From: Burkholderiales bacterium
Lineage (GTDB): Bacteria > Pseudomonadota > Gammaproteobacteria > Burkholderiales > Burkholderiaceae_C
Assembly (NCBI GenBank): GCA_011390055.1
Contig: JAABTC010000052.1
Coordinates: 1 to 8,979 of the forward strand
Direction of reading: 5' to 3'
Length of the DNA: 8,979 nucleotides
Made by a program: the position numbers and the translations under genes. Within the stretch, counting starts at the first letter, position 1. Every line of letters begins with the position of its first letter. This document shows positions 1 to 6,037 of this stretch, one piece after another. Under the pieces are notes generated by a model. That model was not told where the DNA came from, made no database searches, and saw only the letters and a list, made by a program, of their open reading frames with translations.

Positions 1-588
1 CGCCTTGCGCTCCAGCAGTTCAGCAGCTTTCACGTCGAACTGCTTCAGTTCGTTGGCCGGCAGGTAGATGCGCCCGCGGCGCGCGTCGTCGCCCACATCG
101 CGAATGATGTTGGTGAGCTGCATGGCCAGGCCCAGGCGGTGTGCATAGGCCACGGTCTGGTCCTGCGTGCGGCCGAAGATGTTGGCCGCCACCTCGCCCA
201 CGACGCCGGCCACCAGGTGGCAGTAGCGCTCCAGGCCAGGGAAATCGAGGTAGCGCGACTGTCGCAGGTCGAGCTCGCAACCTTCGATCACCGCCTGCAG
301 GTGCGCCGCTTCGATGCGGTGTTCTGCGCAGTGCGGCATCAGCGCCAGCATCGCCGGATGGGTGGGATGCCCGGCGAAGGCGCTCCCGACCTCCTTGCGC
401 CACCAGGCGAGCTTGAGCGCCGCCACCGACGGGTCGTGAACTTCGTCGACCACGTCGTCGACCTCGCGACAGAAGGCGTAGAAGGCGGTGATGGCGGCGC
501 GCCGGGGCGGTGGCAGGAGCCGAAAGGCGTAGTAGAACGAGGAGCCGCTCTTGGCGGCCTTCTCGTGCACGTACTGCTCGGGGGTCAT
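1..588 (-). CDS. hpnD: Presqualene diphosphate synthase HpnD (partial, C-terminus off the left edge)
   Basis: HpnD belongs to the squalene/phytoene synthase family. It condenses two farnesyl diphosphates head-to-head into presqualene diphosphate, the first step of the HpnC/D/E route to squalene and hopanoids. Reading the minus strand from ATG at 588-586 gives 196 residues open to the window edge; the family is usually about 280, so roughly the last 80 are missing. Both metal-binding aspartate motifs are present: D44-D45-V-V-D48-E49 (in CREVDDVVDE) and D164-V-G-D167-D168 (in NIIRDVGDD), followed by RRGRIYLP, as expected of an active enzyme that binds substrate diphosphates through Mg2+. The start codon overlaps the hpnC stop (ATGA, 588-585) and has no clear Shine-Dalgarno sequence, so translation is probably coupled to hpnC. 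The gene could in principle be a phytoene synthase, but pairing with hpnC makes HpnD much more likely. Confidence 0.93.
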   Translation of the reverse strand, partial: MTPEQYVHEKAAKSGSSFYYAFRLLPPPRRAAITAFYAFCREVDDVVDEVHDPSVAALKLAWWRKEVGSAFAGHPTHPAMLALMPHCAEHRIEAAHLQAVIEGCELDLRQSRYLDFPGLERYCHLVAGVVGEVAANIFGRTQDQTVAYAHRLGLAMQLTNIIRDVGDDARRGRIYLPANELKQFDVKAAELLERKA

Positions 589-1523
589 GGCAGGGCCCGG
601 TCGGGCGCGGGTTTGCGGTCGCGCGCATTCTGGGGCGGCGGGGGCATGCGCAGCGCGCGCCAGGCCAGCAGGGGCATGTCGTGCTTGCGGACGGTCGGCC
701 GCACCGACAGCGCGTTCCAGCCCGACGCTTCGATGCGGTCGAGCACCCGCAAGCCACCCTGCACGACGAAGCGCAACTCCCAGCCCATGCGGCCCGGCAG
801 CCGGTGCACGAGCGGGCTGCCGGCCTGCATGGTCTGGCGCGCCCAGCCGCACAACTCGCGCACCAGCGCGCGGCTGGCGTCGCTGTCGCAGCCGACAGCC
901 AGCGTGCGCGCATCCAGGCCATGGCGTCGGGCATCGGCTTGTGGCACGTAGTGGCGACCGCGCGGCAGGTCGATGGACAGGTCTTGCCAGAAGTTGATCA
1001 GCTGGAGTGCGCTGCAGACCGCGTCGGCGTGCGCCAGATCGGCGGCCTGGTCGATCTCGCACAGGTGCAGCAGCAGCCGGCCGATCGGATTGGCCGAGCG
1101 GGCACAGTAGTCGAGCAGTGCCTCGCGGTCGGCATAGGTCGGGTTGGCGGTGTCCTGCGCGAAGGCGCTGAGCAGATCGGTCAGGGGCTGCAACGGCAGC
1201 GCATGCTGTTCGATGCTGCGCGCCAGTGGCGCGAACACCTCGTTCCAGCGGCCACGGCCGTCACCTGCATGGGCGCGCAACAGGGCCGCGCGGTAGTCGG
1301 CCAGCATCGCCAGGCGTTCGGCAGCGGGTGCGCTGCCCTCGTCGGCAATGTCATCGGCGGTGCGCGCAAAGTGGTAGATCGCCAGGACCGCGGGGCGCAG
1401 CCGCGCCGGGCACAGCCACGAAGCGACGGGGAAGTTTTCGTAGTGGTCGATCGGCACAGCGAGCGATTGTCCCCGTTCCGGGCGAGGCGCCGGCGCGCGC
1501 GTGGTCTGCGTGTGGTTTGACAC
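585..1523 (-). CDS. hpnC: Squalene synthase HpnC (hydroxysqualene-forming)
   Basis: HpnC is a squalene/phytoene synthase family member that converts presqualene diphosphate to hydroxysqualene, which HpnE then reduces to squalene. The 312-residue protein has D57-D58-I-A-D61-E62 (in FARTADDIADE) and D181-L-S-I-D185 (in NFWQDLSIDLPRGRHYVP), the two aspartate motifs of the family. The family-like part begins at about residue 26 with DHYENFPVAS. The first 22-25 residues are Pro/Arg/Thr-rich and look like an unconserved extension. The given start is GTG at 1523; an in-frame GTG at 1457 would begin the protein as VPIDHYENFP and fits better with HpnC proteins I know. An in-frame TAG lies 15-18 bases upstream of the 1523 GTG, so nothing further upstream is possible. 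The -35 box of the divergent efflux promoter (1517-1522) overlaps the 1523 GTG, a further reason to doubt it. The stop overlaps the hpnD start by 4 bases. No clear promoter for hpnC was found. Confidence 0.93.
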   Translation of the reverse strand: MSNHTQTTRAPAPRPERGQSLAVPIDHYENFPVASWLCPARLRPAVLAIYHFARTADDIADEGSAPAAERLAMLADYRAALLRAHAGDGRGRWNEVFAPLARSIEQHALPLQPLTDLLSAFAQDTANPTYADREALLDYCARSANPIGRLLLHLCEIDQAADLAHADAVCSALQLINFWQDLSIDLPRGRHYVPQADARRHGLDARTLAVGCDSDASRALVRELCGWARQTMQAGSPLVHRLPGRMGWELRFVVQGGLRVLDRIEASGWNALSVRPTVRKHDMPLLAWRALRMPPPPQNARDRKPAPDRALP

Positions 1524-1545
1524 GCGCGCAGCCGCTGACTACATT
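1517..1545 (+). promoter_or_regulatory. Sigma70-type promoter of the RND efflux operon
   Basis: A perfect TTGACA lies at 1517-1522 and TACATT (4 of 6 matches to TATAAT) at 1540-1545, separated by the ideal 17 bases. Transcription would start near 1552, giving a leader of about 42 bases before the adaptor ATG at 1594. The -35 box overlaps the annotated GTG of the divergent hpnC (1521-1523). The 3' end of the -10 box runs into the operator-like repeat at 1544-1565, so a bound protein would block RNA polymerase. The boxes are read directly from the sequence; promoter activity is inferred. Confidence 0.6.
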
Positions 1546-1565
1546 ACTGACCCATTGGTCAGTAA
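1544..1565. promoter_or_regulatory. Operator-like perfect inverted repeat (TetR/AcrR type)
   Basis: The arms TTACTGACC (1544-1552) and GGTCAGTAA (1557-1565) are exact reverse complements, separated by the four bases CATT. An AT-ended 22-bp palindrome with a TGACC-N4-GGTCA core is typical of operators bound by TetR-family repressors, which often control RND pumps and are released by the pump's substrates. Its position across the -10 box and predicted start point suits a repressor. No regulator gene lies on either side of the site in this window, so the protein must be encoded elsewhere or beyond the edges. Because the site sits only 21 bases upstream of the annotated hpnC start, it could also affect hpnC. 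The symmetry is certain; the family of the binding protein is inferred. Confidence 0.65.
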
Positions 1566-1568
1566 CTT

Positions 1569-1583
1569 CCTCAAGCCTTGAGG
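1569..1583. promoter_or_regulatory. Second dyad in the efflux operon leader (operator half or RNA hairpin)
   Basis: CCTCAAG (1569-1575) and CTTGAGG (1577-1583) form a perfect inverted repeat around a single C. As DNA it is a second candidate protein site; its centre (1576) is 21.5 bases from the centre of the first dyad (1554.5), about two helical turns. As RNA it can fold as a 5-bp stem (CCTCA/TGAGG) with a 5-base loop, placing GAGG at 1580-1583 in the paired strand. That GAGG is a possible Shine-Dalgarno sequence, 10 bases before the adaptor ATG. The repeat is seen directly; either role is inferred. Confidence 0.4.
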
Positions 1584-1593
1584 CTGGAACAAC

Positions 1594-2727
1594 ATGTCCC
1601 CCGTCTGGAAAGCCGGCTTGTACACCGGCCTGTGGCTGTCGGCCGCCGTCCTGGCCGGTTGCTCGCGCAACCAGGATGCGCCGGAGCCGGTGCGTTCGGT
1701 GCGCACGGTCAAGCTCGAGGCCACCACGGTCAACTCGGCCGTCGACTACGCCGCCGAGGTGCGCGCGCGCGTCGAGTCGCGCCTGTCGTTTCGCGTCGCC
1801 GGCAAGATGGTCACCCGCCCCGTTTCCATCGGCGACACGGTCAAGCCCGGCCAGGTGCTGGCCAGCCTGGATCCGCAGGACCTGCGCCTGGGCCAGGAGG
1901 CTTCGCGCTCGCAAACGCAGGCGGCGCGCGTCAACCACGACCAGGCGGCGGGCGACTACAAGCGCTTCAAGGACCTGCGCGACCAGGGCTTCATCAGCGC
2001 GGCCGAACTCGAGCGTCGCGAGAACACCTTGAAGGCCGCGAAGGCGCAGCTCGACCAGGCGGTGGCCCTGGCCGGGGTGCAGAGCAACCAGGCGCGCTAC
2101 AGCACGCTGGTGGCGGAGGCCGGTGGTGTCGTCACCGCGGTGGAGGCTGAGCCGGGCGCGGTGCTGAATGCCGGTACCCCGGTGTTGCGGCTGGCGCAGG
2201 ATGGGCCGCGCGACGCGGTGTTCGCGGTGCCGGAGGACCAGGCGGCGGCTTTGCGTGGGTTGATCGGCAAGCCGGACAGCCTGCGGGTGCGTTGGGGCAC
2301 CGCGGCGGCCAGTGCGAGGGCGGGTGCAGCCGGCACGACGGTCAGCGCCAGTGTGCGCGAAGTGGCGGGAGCCGCCGACCCGGTGACCCGGACCTTCCTC
2401 GTCAAGGCCGACCTGGGCACGGCGCCGGTTCAGCTGGGCCAGAGCGCGACGGTGACACTCAACCTGCAGAGTGCGGCCGGCGTGCTGAAGCTGCCGCTGG
2501 CGGCCGTCTTCGAAGCCCAAGGCAAGAGCCAGGTGTGGATGCTCGACCCGGGCTCGATGACCGTGAACATGAAGCCGGTGCAGGTGGGCGGCGCGGAGGG
2601 CAACCAGGTGGTGGTTGTCGGCGGATTGGCGCCGGGCAGCGAGATCGTGACCGCCGGCGTGCACGTTCTGACACCGGGTCAGAAGGTGGCTCGCTTCCAG
2701 CCCGCAGCGCCGGCCACCCCACGCTGA
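1594..2727 (+). CDS. RND efflux periplasmic adaptor subunit (membrane fusion lipoprotein)
   Basis: This 377-residue protein is a membrane-fusion protein of the AcrA/MexA type, which links an inner-membrane RND pump to an outer-membrane channel across the periplasm. It has a lipoprotein signal peptide: a charged start, a hydrophobic stretch (about residues 9-21) and the lipobox L20-A21-G22-C23, so C23 would be lipid-modified. Next come a beta/lipoyl segment (SFRVAGKMVTRPVSIGDTVKPGQVLASLD), an alpha-helical hairpin rich in Ala, Gln, Arg and Lys (about residues 100-160), the second lipoyl half (VVTAVEAEPGAVLNAGTPVLRLAQDG), and beta-barrel and membrane-proximal parts to the end. The length is normal. 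ATG 1594 is chosen because it gives the signal peptide directly; upstream are GAGG (1580-1583) and GGAAC (1586-1590), both modest ribosome-binding sites. The pump gene follows after 10 bases, so the two form an operon under the promoter at 1517-1545. The substrate cannot be read from the sequence. Confidence 0.95.
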   Translation: MSPVWKAGLYTGLWLSAAVLAGCSRNQDAPEPVRSVRTVKLEATTVNSAVDYAAEVRARVESRLSFRVAGKMVTRPVSIGDTVKPGQVLASLDPQDLRLGQEASRSQTQAARVNHDQAAGDYKRFKDLRDQGFISAAELERRENTLKAAKAQLDQAVALAGVQSNQARYSTLVAEAGGVVTAVEAEPGAVLNAGTPVLRLAQDGPRDAVFAVPEDQAAALRGLIGKPDSLRVRWGTAAASARAGAAGTTVSASVREVAGAADPVTRTFLVKADLGTAPVQLGQSATVTLNLQSAAGVLKLPLAAVFEAQGKSQVWMLDPGSMTVNMKPVQVGGAEGNQVVVVGGLAPGSEIVTAGVHVLTPGQKVARFQPAAPATPR

Positions 2728-2737
2728 GGGTTGCCGG

Positions 2738-5700
2738 ATGTCGAGCCCAGCCCCCGAGCTTGACGCGCCGTCGTCGCGCCTGAACCTGTCACGCTGGGCG
2801 CTGGAACATCCGGCGCTCACGCTGTACCTGATGGTGGTGTTGCTGGTACTGGGCATCGCCGCCTATTTCCAGCTGGGTCAGGACGAAGACCCGCCGTTCA
2901 CCTTCCGTGCGATGGTGGTGCAAGCCTTCTGGCCCGGCGCGTCGGCCGAGCAGATGGCCGAGCAGGTGACGTCGAAGATCGAGCGTGCGCTGCAGGACGT
3001 ACCGCAGTCGGATGTGCTGCGCAGCTACACCAAGCCGGGCGAGTCGCTCACGCTGTTGCAGCTCAAGGACAGCGCGCCGCCACGTGACATCCCCGCCAGC
3101 TGGTACCAGGCGCGCAAGCGGGTCGGTGACATGCGCAGCACCTTGCCGGCCGGCGTGATCGGCCCGGTCTTCAACGACGACTTCGGCGATGTCTATGGCT
3201 CGATTATCGCCCTCTCGGCCGATGGCTTCACCGACGAAGAGCTGCGCCAGCATGCCGAAGCCGTGCGCCAGCGCCTGCTGCGGGTGCGCGACGTGGCCAA
3301 GGTCGAGCTGTTCGGTGCGCAGCCCGAGAAACTCTTCGTCGAGATCTCGCACCGGCGTCTGGCCACACTGGGACTGGACCTGAACCAGGTGATCGCGCAA
3401 CTCGGCGCACAGAACGCGGTCGAAGGCGCGGGCGTGCTCAACGCCGGCAGCGAGAACCTGCAGGTGCGCATCGGTGGGCAGTTCAACTCGGTCGAGGAGC
3501 TCGAGCGCTTTCCGATCCGCGGGATCAATGCGACCACCGGCGCCGGCAGCAACCTGCGTCTGGCCGACATTGCCGAGGTGCAGCGCGGCTACGCCGATCC
3601 GCCGGCCACGAAGGTGCGCCACCAGGGCAAGGCCGTCATCGCGCTGGGCGTGTCGATGGCCAAGGGCGGCGACATCATCGCGCTCGGCACCGCACTGAAA
3701 GCGGAGCTGGTCAGCATCCAGCAGGCGCTGCCGGTGGGCATCGAGATGTCGCGCATCCAGGACCAGCCTGCGGCCGTGTCCCGCTCGGTCAATGAATTCG
3801 TCGGCGTGCTGGTCGAAGCGGTGGTGATCGTGCTGGCGGTCAGCTTCGTCGCGCTCGGCCTGCACCGCAAGCCCGGTACGCGCGGCTACCGCCTGGACGT
3901 ATGGCCCGGGCTGGTGGTGGGCGTGACCATCCCGCTGGTGCTCGCGCTCACCTTCATCGCGATGCACTATTGGGGCATCGGGCTGCACAAGATCTCGCTC
4001 GGCTCGCTGATCATCGCGCTGGGCCTGCTGGTCGACGATGCGATCATCTCGGTGGAGATGATGGTGCGCAAGCTCGAGGAGGGCTACGACAAGATGCGCG
4101 CGGCCACCTTCGCCTACGAGGTGACCGCGATGCCGATGCTCACCGGCACGTTGATCACCGCTGCGGGGTTCCTGCCGATCGGCTTGGCCCAATCGGTGAC
4201 CGGCGAGTACACCTTCGCGATCTTCGCCGTGACCACCGCGGCGCTGGTCATCTCGTGGGTGGTGTCGGTGGTCTTCGTGCCCTACCTCGGCGCGCGCCTG
4301 CTGCGCACGCCGGCACAGGGCGCCGGGCAGCCGCACGAGCTCTTCGACACGCCGTTCTACGCGCGTTTCCGCCGCGCGGTGAACTGGTGTGTCGAGCACC
4401 GCTGGATCGCGATCGGCGTGACGCTGTTGAGCTTCGTCCTGGGCATCGTCGGCATGGGCCGGGTGCAGCAGCAGTTCTTTCCCGATTCCAGCCGGCCGGA
4501 GGTGCTGGTCGACCTGTGGCTGCCGGAGGGCGCGACCTTGCAGCAGACCGACGAGGTGTCGCGCCGCTTCGAGGCGCGCATGCTGCGCGAGCCCGGCGTG
4601 ACGTCGGTCACCGCCTGGATCGGCTCGGGCGTGCCGCGCTTCTACCTGCCGCTGGACCAGATCTTCGTGCACAGCAACGTCAGCCAGTCGATCGTGCTGC
4701 CCAAGGACCTGAAGGCACGCGAAGCGCTGCGCACGCGCTTGCCCGCCCTGCTGGCGCAGGAGTTCCCCGAAGTCCGCGGCCGCGTCAAGCTGCTGCCCAA
4801 CGGCCCGCCGGTGGCGTACCCGGTGCAGTTCCGCGTGGTCGGGCCCGACGTGGTGGGCGTGCGGGCCTGGGGCGACGAGGCCAAGGCGGTGTTGCGCGCC
4901 CATCCCAGCATGCGCGGCGTGAACGACAACTGGAACCAGTCGGTCAAGGTGTTGCGTCAGGTGATCGACCAGGACAAGGCGCGCGCGCTGGGGGTCACGA
5001 GCAGCGGGCTGGCGCTGGCCTCGCGCACGGTGCTCTCGGGCACCACGGTGGGCCAGTACCGCGAGGGTGACCGGCTGATCGACATCGTGCTGCGCCAGCC
5101 GGCCGACGAACGCAACGCGATCACCGACCTGGCTGCCGCCTACCTGCCCACCGCCAGCGGCCGCGCGATCCCGCTGGCCCAGATCGCGCGCACCGAATTC
5201 GCCTGGGAGCCCGGCGTGCTGTGGCGCGAGAACCGCGACTTCGCGATCACCGTGCAGGGCGATGTGGTCGAAGGTGTGCAGGGCCCGACCGTCACGGCGC
5301 AGGTCTGGCCCGAGCTGCAGAAACTGAAGGCGCGCATGCCGGCCGGCTACGACATCCGCATCGCCGGCGCGGTCGAGGAGAGTGGCAAGGGGCAGGGTGC
5401 GATCGCCGCCGGTATCCCGGTGATGCTGTTCATCATGTTCACGCTGCTGATGCTGCAGTTGCAGAGCGTCTCGCGCGCGACGCTGGTGGTGCTGACCGCG
5501 CCACTGGGGATTTCGGGGGTGGCCGCGGCGTTGCTGCTGCTGAACGAGCCTTTCGGTTTCGTGGCGCTGCTCGGTTTCATCGCCCTGGCGGGCATGATCA
5601 TGCGCAATGCGGTGATCCTGATCGACCAGATCGAGCAGGAGCGCCGGCGCGGGGTGCCGGCGTGGGACGCGATCGTCGAGTCGGCCGTGCGGCGCTTCCG

Positions 5701-5890
5701 GCCCATCGTGCTGACGGCCGCCGCGGCGGTGCTGGCAATGATTCCGCTGTCGCGCAGCGTGTTCTGGGGTCCGATGGCCGTGGCCATCATGGGCGGTCTG
5801 ATCGTGGCGACCGCGCTGACCTTGCTGGCCTTGCCGGCGATGTACGCGGCATGGTTCAGGGTCGAGAAGCCGTCGCGGGGTGCAAGCTAG
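2738..5890 (+). CDS. RND efflux transporter permease subunit (AcrB-like, HAE1-type)
   Basis: This is a 1050-residue inner-membrane proton/drug antiporter, the pumping subunit of a tripartite efflux system. It has the doubled RND layout: a membrane helix at about residues 26-45, a large periplasmic porter domain, helices 2-6 (about 353-525), helix 7 (about 555-577), a second porter domain, and helices 8-12 (about 890-1040). The N-terminal motif LGQDEDPPF places it in a branch distinct from classical AcrB. Helix 4 has D433-D434 (GLLVDDAI), matching AcrB D407/D408; helix 11 has R986 and T993, matching R971/T978. The helix 10 position of AcrB K940 is R956 (MIMRNAVILIDQ). The first 15 residues form a short extension with no alternative Met. 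A GAGGG ribosome-binding site (2726-2730) overlaps the adaptor stop, 7 bases before the ATG. The gene ends only 27 bases before the tRNA, with no visible terminator. It is not HpnN, the hopanoid-linked RND protein, which has a different architecture. The substrate is unknown. Confidence 0.96.
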   Translation: MSSPAPELDAPSSRLNLSRWALEHPALTLYLMVVLLVLGIAAYFQLGQDEDPPFTFRAMVVQAFWPGASAEQMAEQVTSKIERALQDVPQSDVLRSYTKPGESLTLLQLKDSAPPRDIPASWYQARKRVGDMRSTLPAGVIGPVFNDDFGDVYGSIIALSADGFTDEELRQHAEAVRQRLLRVRDVAKVELFGAQPEKLFVEISHRRLATLGLDLNQVIAQLGAQNAVEGAGVLNAGSENLQVRIGGQFNSVEELERFPIRGINATTGAGSNLRLADIAEVQRGYADPPATKVRHQGKAVIALGVSMAKGGDIIALGTALKAELVSIQQALPVGIEMSRIQDQPAAVSRSVNEFVGVLVEAVVIVLAVSFVALGLHRKPGTRGYRLDVWPGLVVGVTIPLVLALTFIAMHYWGIGLHKISLGSLIIALGLLVDDAIISVEMMVRKLEEGYDKMRAATFAYEVTAMPMLTGTLITAAGFLPIGLAQSVTGEYTFAIFAVTTAALVISWVVSVVFVPYLGARLLRTPAQGAGQPHELFDTPFYARFRRAVNWCVEHRWIAIGVTLLSFVLGIVGMGRVQQQFFPDSSRPEVLVDLWLPEGATLQQTDEVSRRFEARMLREPGVTSVTAWIGSGVPRFYLPLDQIFVHSNVSQSIVLPKDLKAREALRTRLPALLAQEFPEVRGRVKLLPNGPPVAYPVQFRVVGPDVVGVRAWGDEAKAVLRAHPSMRGVNDNWNQSVKVLRQVIDQDKARALGVTSSGLALASRTVLSGTTVGQYREGDRLIDIVLRQPADERNAITDLAAAYLPTASGRAIPLAQIARTEFAWEPGVLWRENRDFAITVQGDVVEGVQGPTVTAQVWPELQKLKARMPAGYDIRIAGAVEESGKGQGAIAAGIPVMLFIMFTLLMLQLQSVSRATLVVLTAPLGISGVAAALLLLNEPFGFVALLGFIALAGMIMRNAVILIDQIEQERRRGVPAWDAIVESAVRRFRPIVLTAAAAVLAMIPLSRSVFWGPMAVAIMGGLIVATALTLLALPAMYAAWFRVEKPSRGAS

Positions 5891-5893
5891 AAT
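5888..5893 (+). promoter_or_regulatory. Possible -10 element for tRNA-Leu, overlapping the pump stop codon
   Basis: TAGAAT matches TATAAT in 5 of 6 positions; its first three bases are the stop codon of the RND pump. Transcription from it would begin near 5900, leaving about an 18-base leader before the tRNA at 5918. No good -35 hexamer is seen 16-18 bases upstream (the region reads as GAGAAGCC), so the call is weak. The alternative is read-through from the pump operon. No other promoter fits in the 27-base gap. Confidence 0.3.
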
Positions 5894-5917
5894 CGCAGGC
5901 TGTTTGGCGCTCCCCCC

Positions 5918-6004
5918 GCGCGGGTGGCGAAATTGGTAGACGCACCAGGTTTAGGTCCTGACGCCAGCGATGGTGTGGGGGTTCGAGTCCCCCCCCGCGC
6001 ACCA
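5918..6004 (+). tRNA. tRNA-Leu, anticodon UAG (reads CUN codons)
   Basis: This is an 87-base class II tRNA with encoded CCA. The acceptor strands GCGCGGG (5918-5924) and CCCGCGC (5994-6000) pair fully, followed by A and CCA (6001-6004). The D-arm has GCG/CGC around AAATTGGTAGA. The anticodon loop TTTAGGT (5950-5956) holds TAG at 5952-5954. A long variable arm (CGCC/GGTG, 5962-5975) is typical of tRNA-Leu. The T-arm is GGGGG-TTCGAGT-CCCCC (5977-5993). It closely resembles E. coli leuW. One oddity is the top pair of the anticodon stem (5945/5961), which is C-A instead of a Watson-Crick pair. It lies 33 bases ahead of tig on the same strand, leaving almost no room for a separate tig promoter. 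Confidence 0.97.
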
Positions 6005-6037
6005 GTCACAGTCCCTTCCTCTTTCACGAGCTGCACC

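Noticed and set aside
20..934. 304-codon minus-strand frame and several plus-strand frames over hpnC/hpnD
   Set aside because: They are out of frame with the two squalene synthase genes; the Arg/Ala/Cys-rich composition shows they are shadows.
1351..2856. 501-codon minus-strand frame spanning the hpnC/pump control region and the adaptor gene
   Set aside because: It is antisense to the adaptor, crosses the promoter region, and joins hpnC only in its tail; the translation is low-complexity Arg/His/Gly-rich. Apart from the short part that shares the hpnC region, no recognisable protein is present.
2789..4903. Long open frame (704 codons) on the minus strand inside the pump gene
   Set aside because: It lies antisense to a clear RND transporter and its translation is His/Arg/Asp-rich with no family resemblance, as expected from antisense reading of GC-rich codons.
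5912..6004. Integration site (att) of a genomic island at the tRNA 3' end
   Set aside because: The repeat lies at the 5' and 3' ends of the tRNA itself, no integrase or foreign-looking sequence is nearby, and tig follows directly as in the normal core arrangement.
5924..6037. Extension of tig upstream to a start at 5924
   Set aside because: It would translate through the tRNA-Leu gene; trigger factor proteins begin at the 6038 Met, which places GFRxGKxP at the usual residues 43-50.
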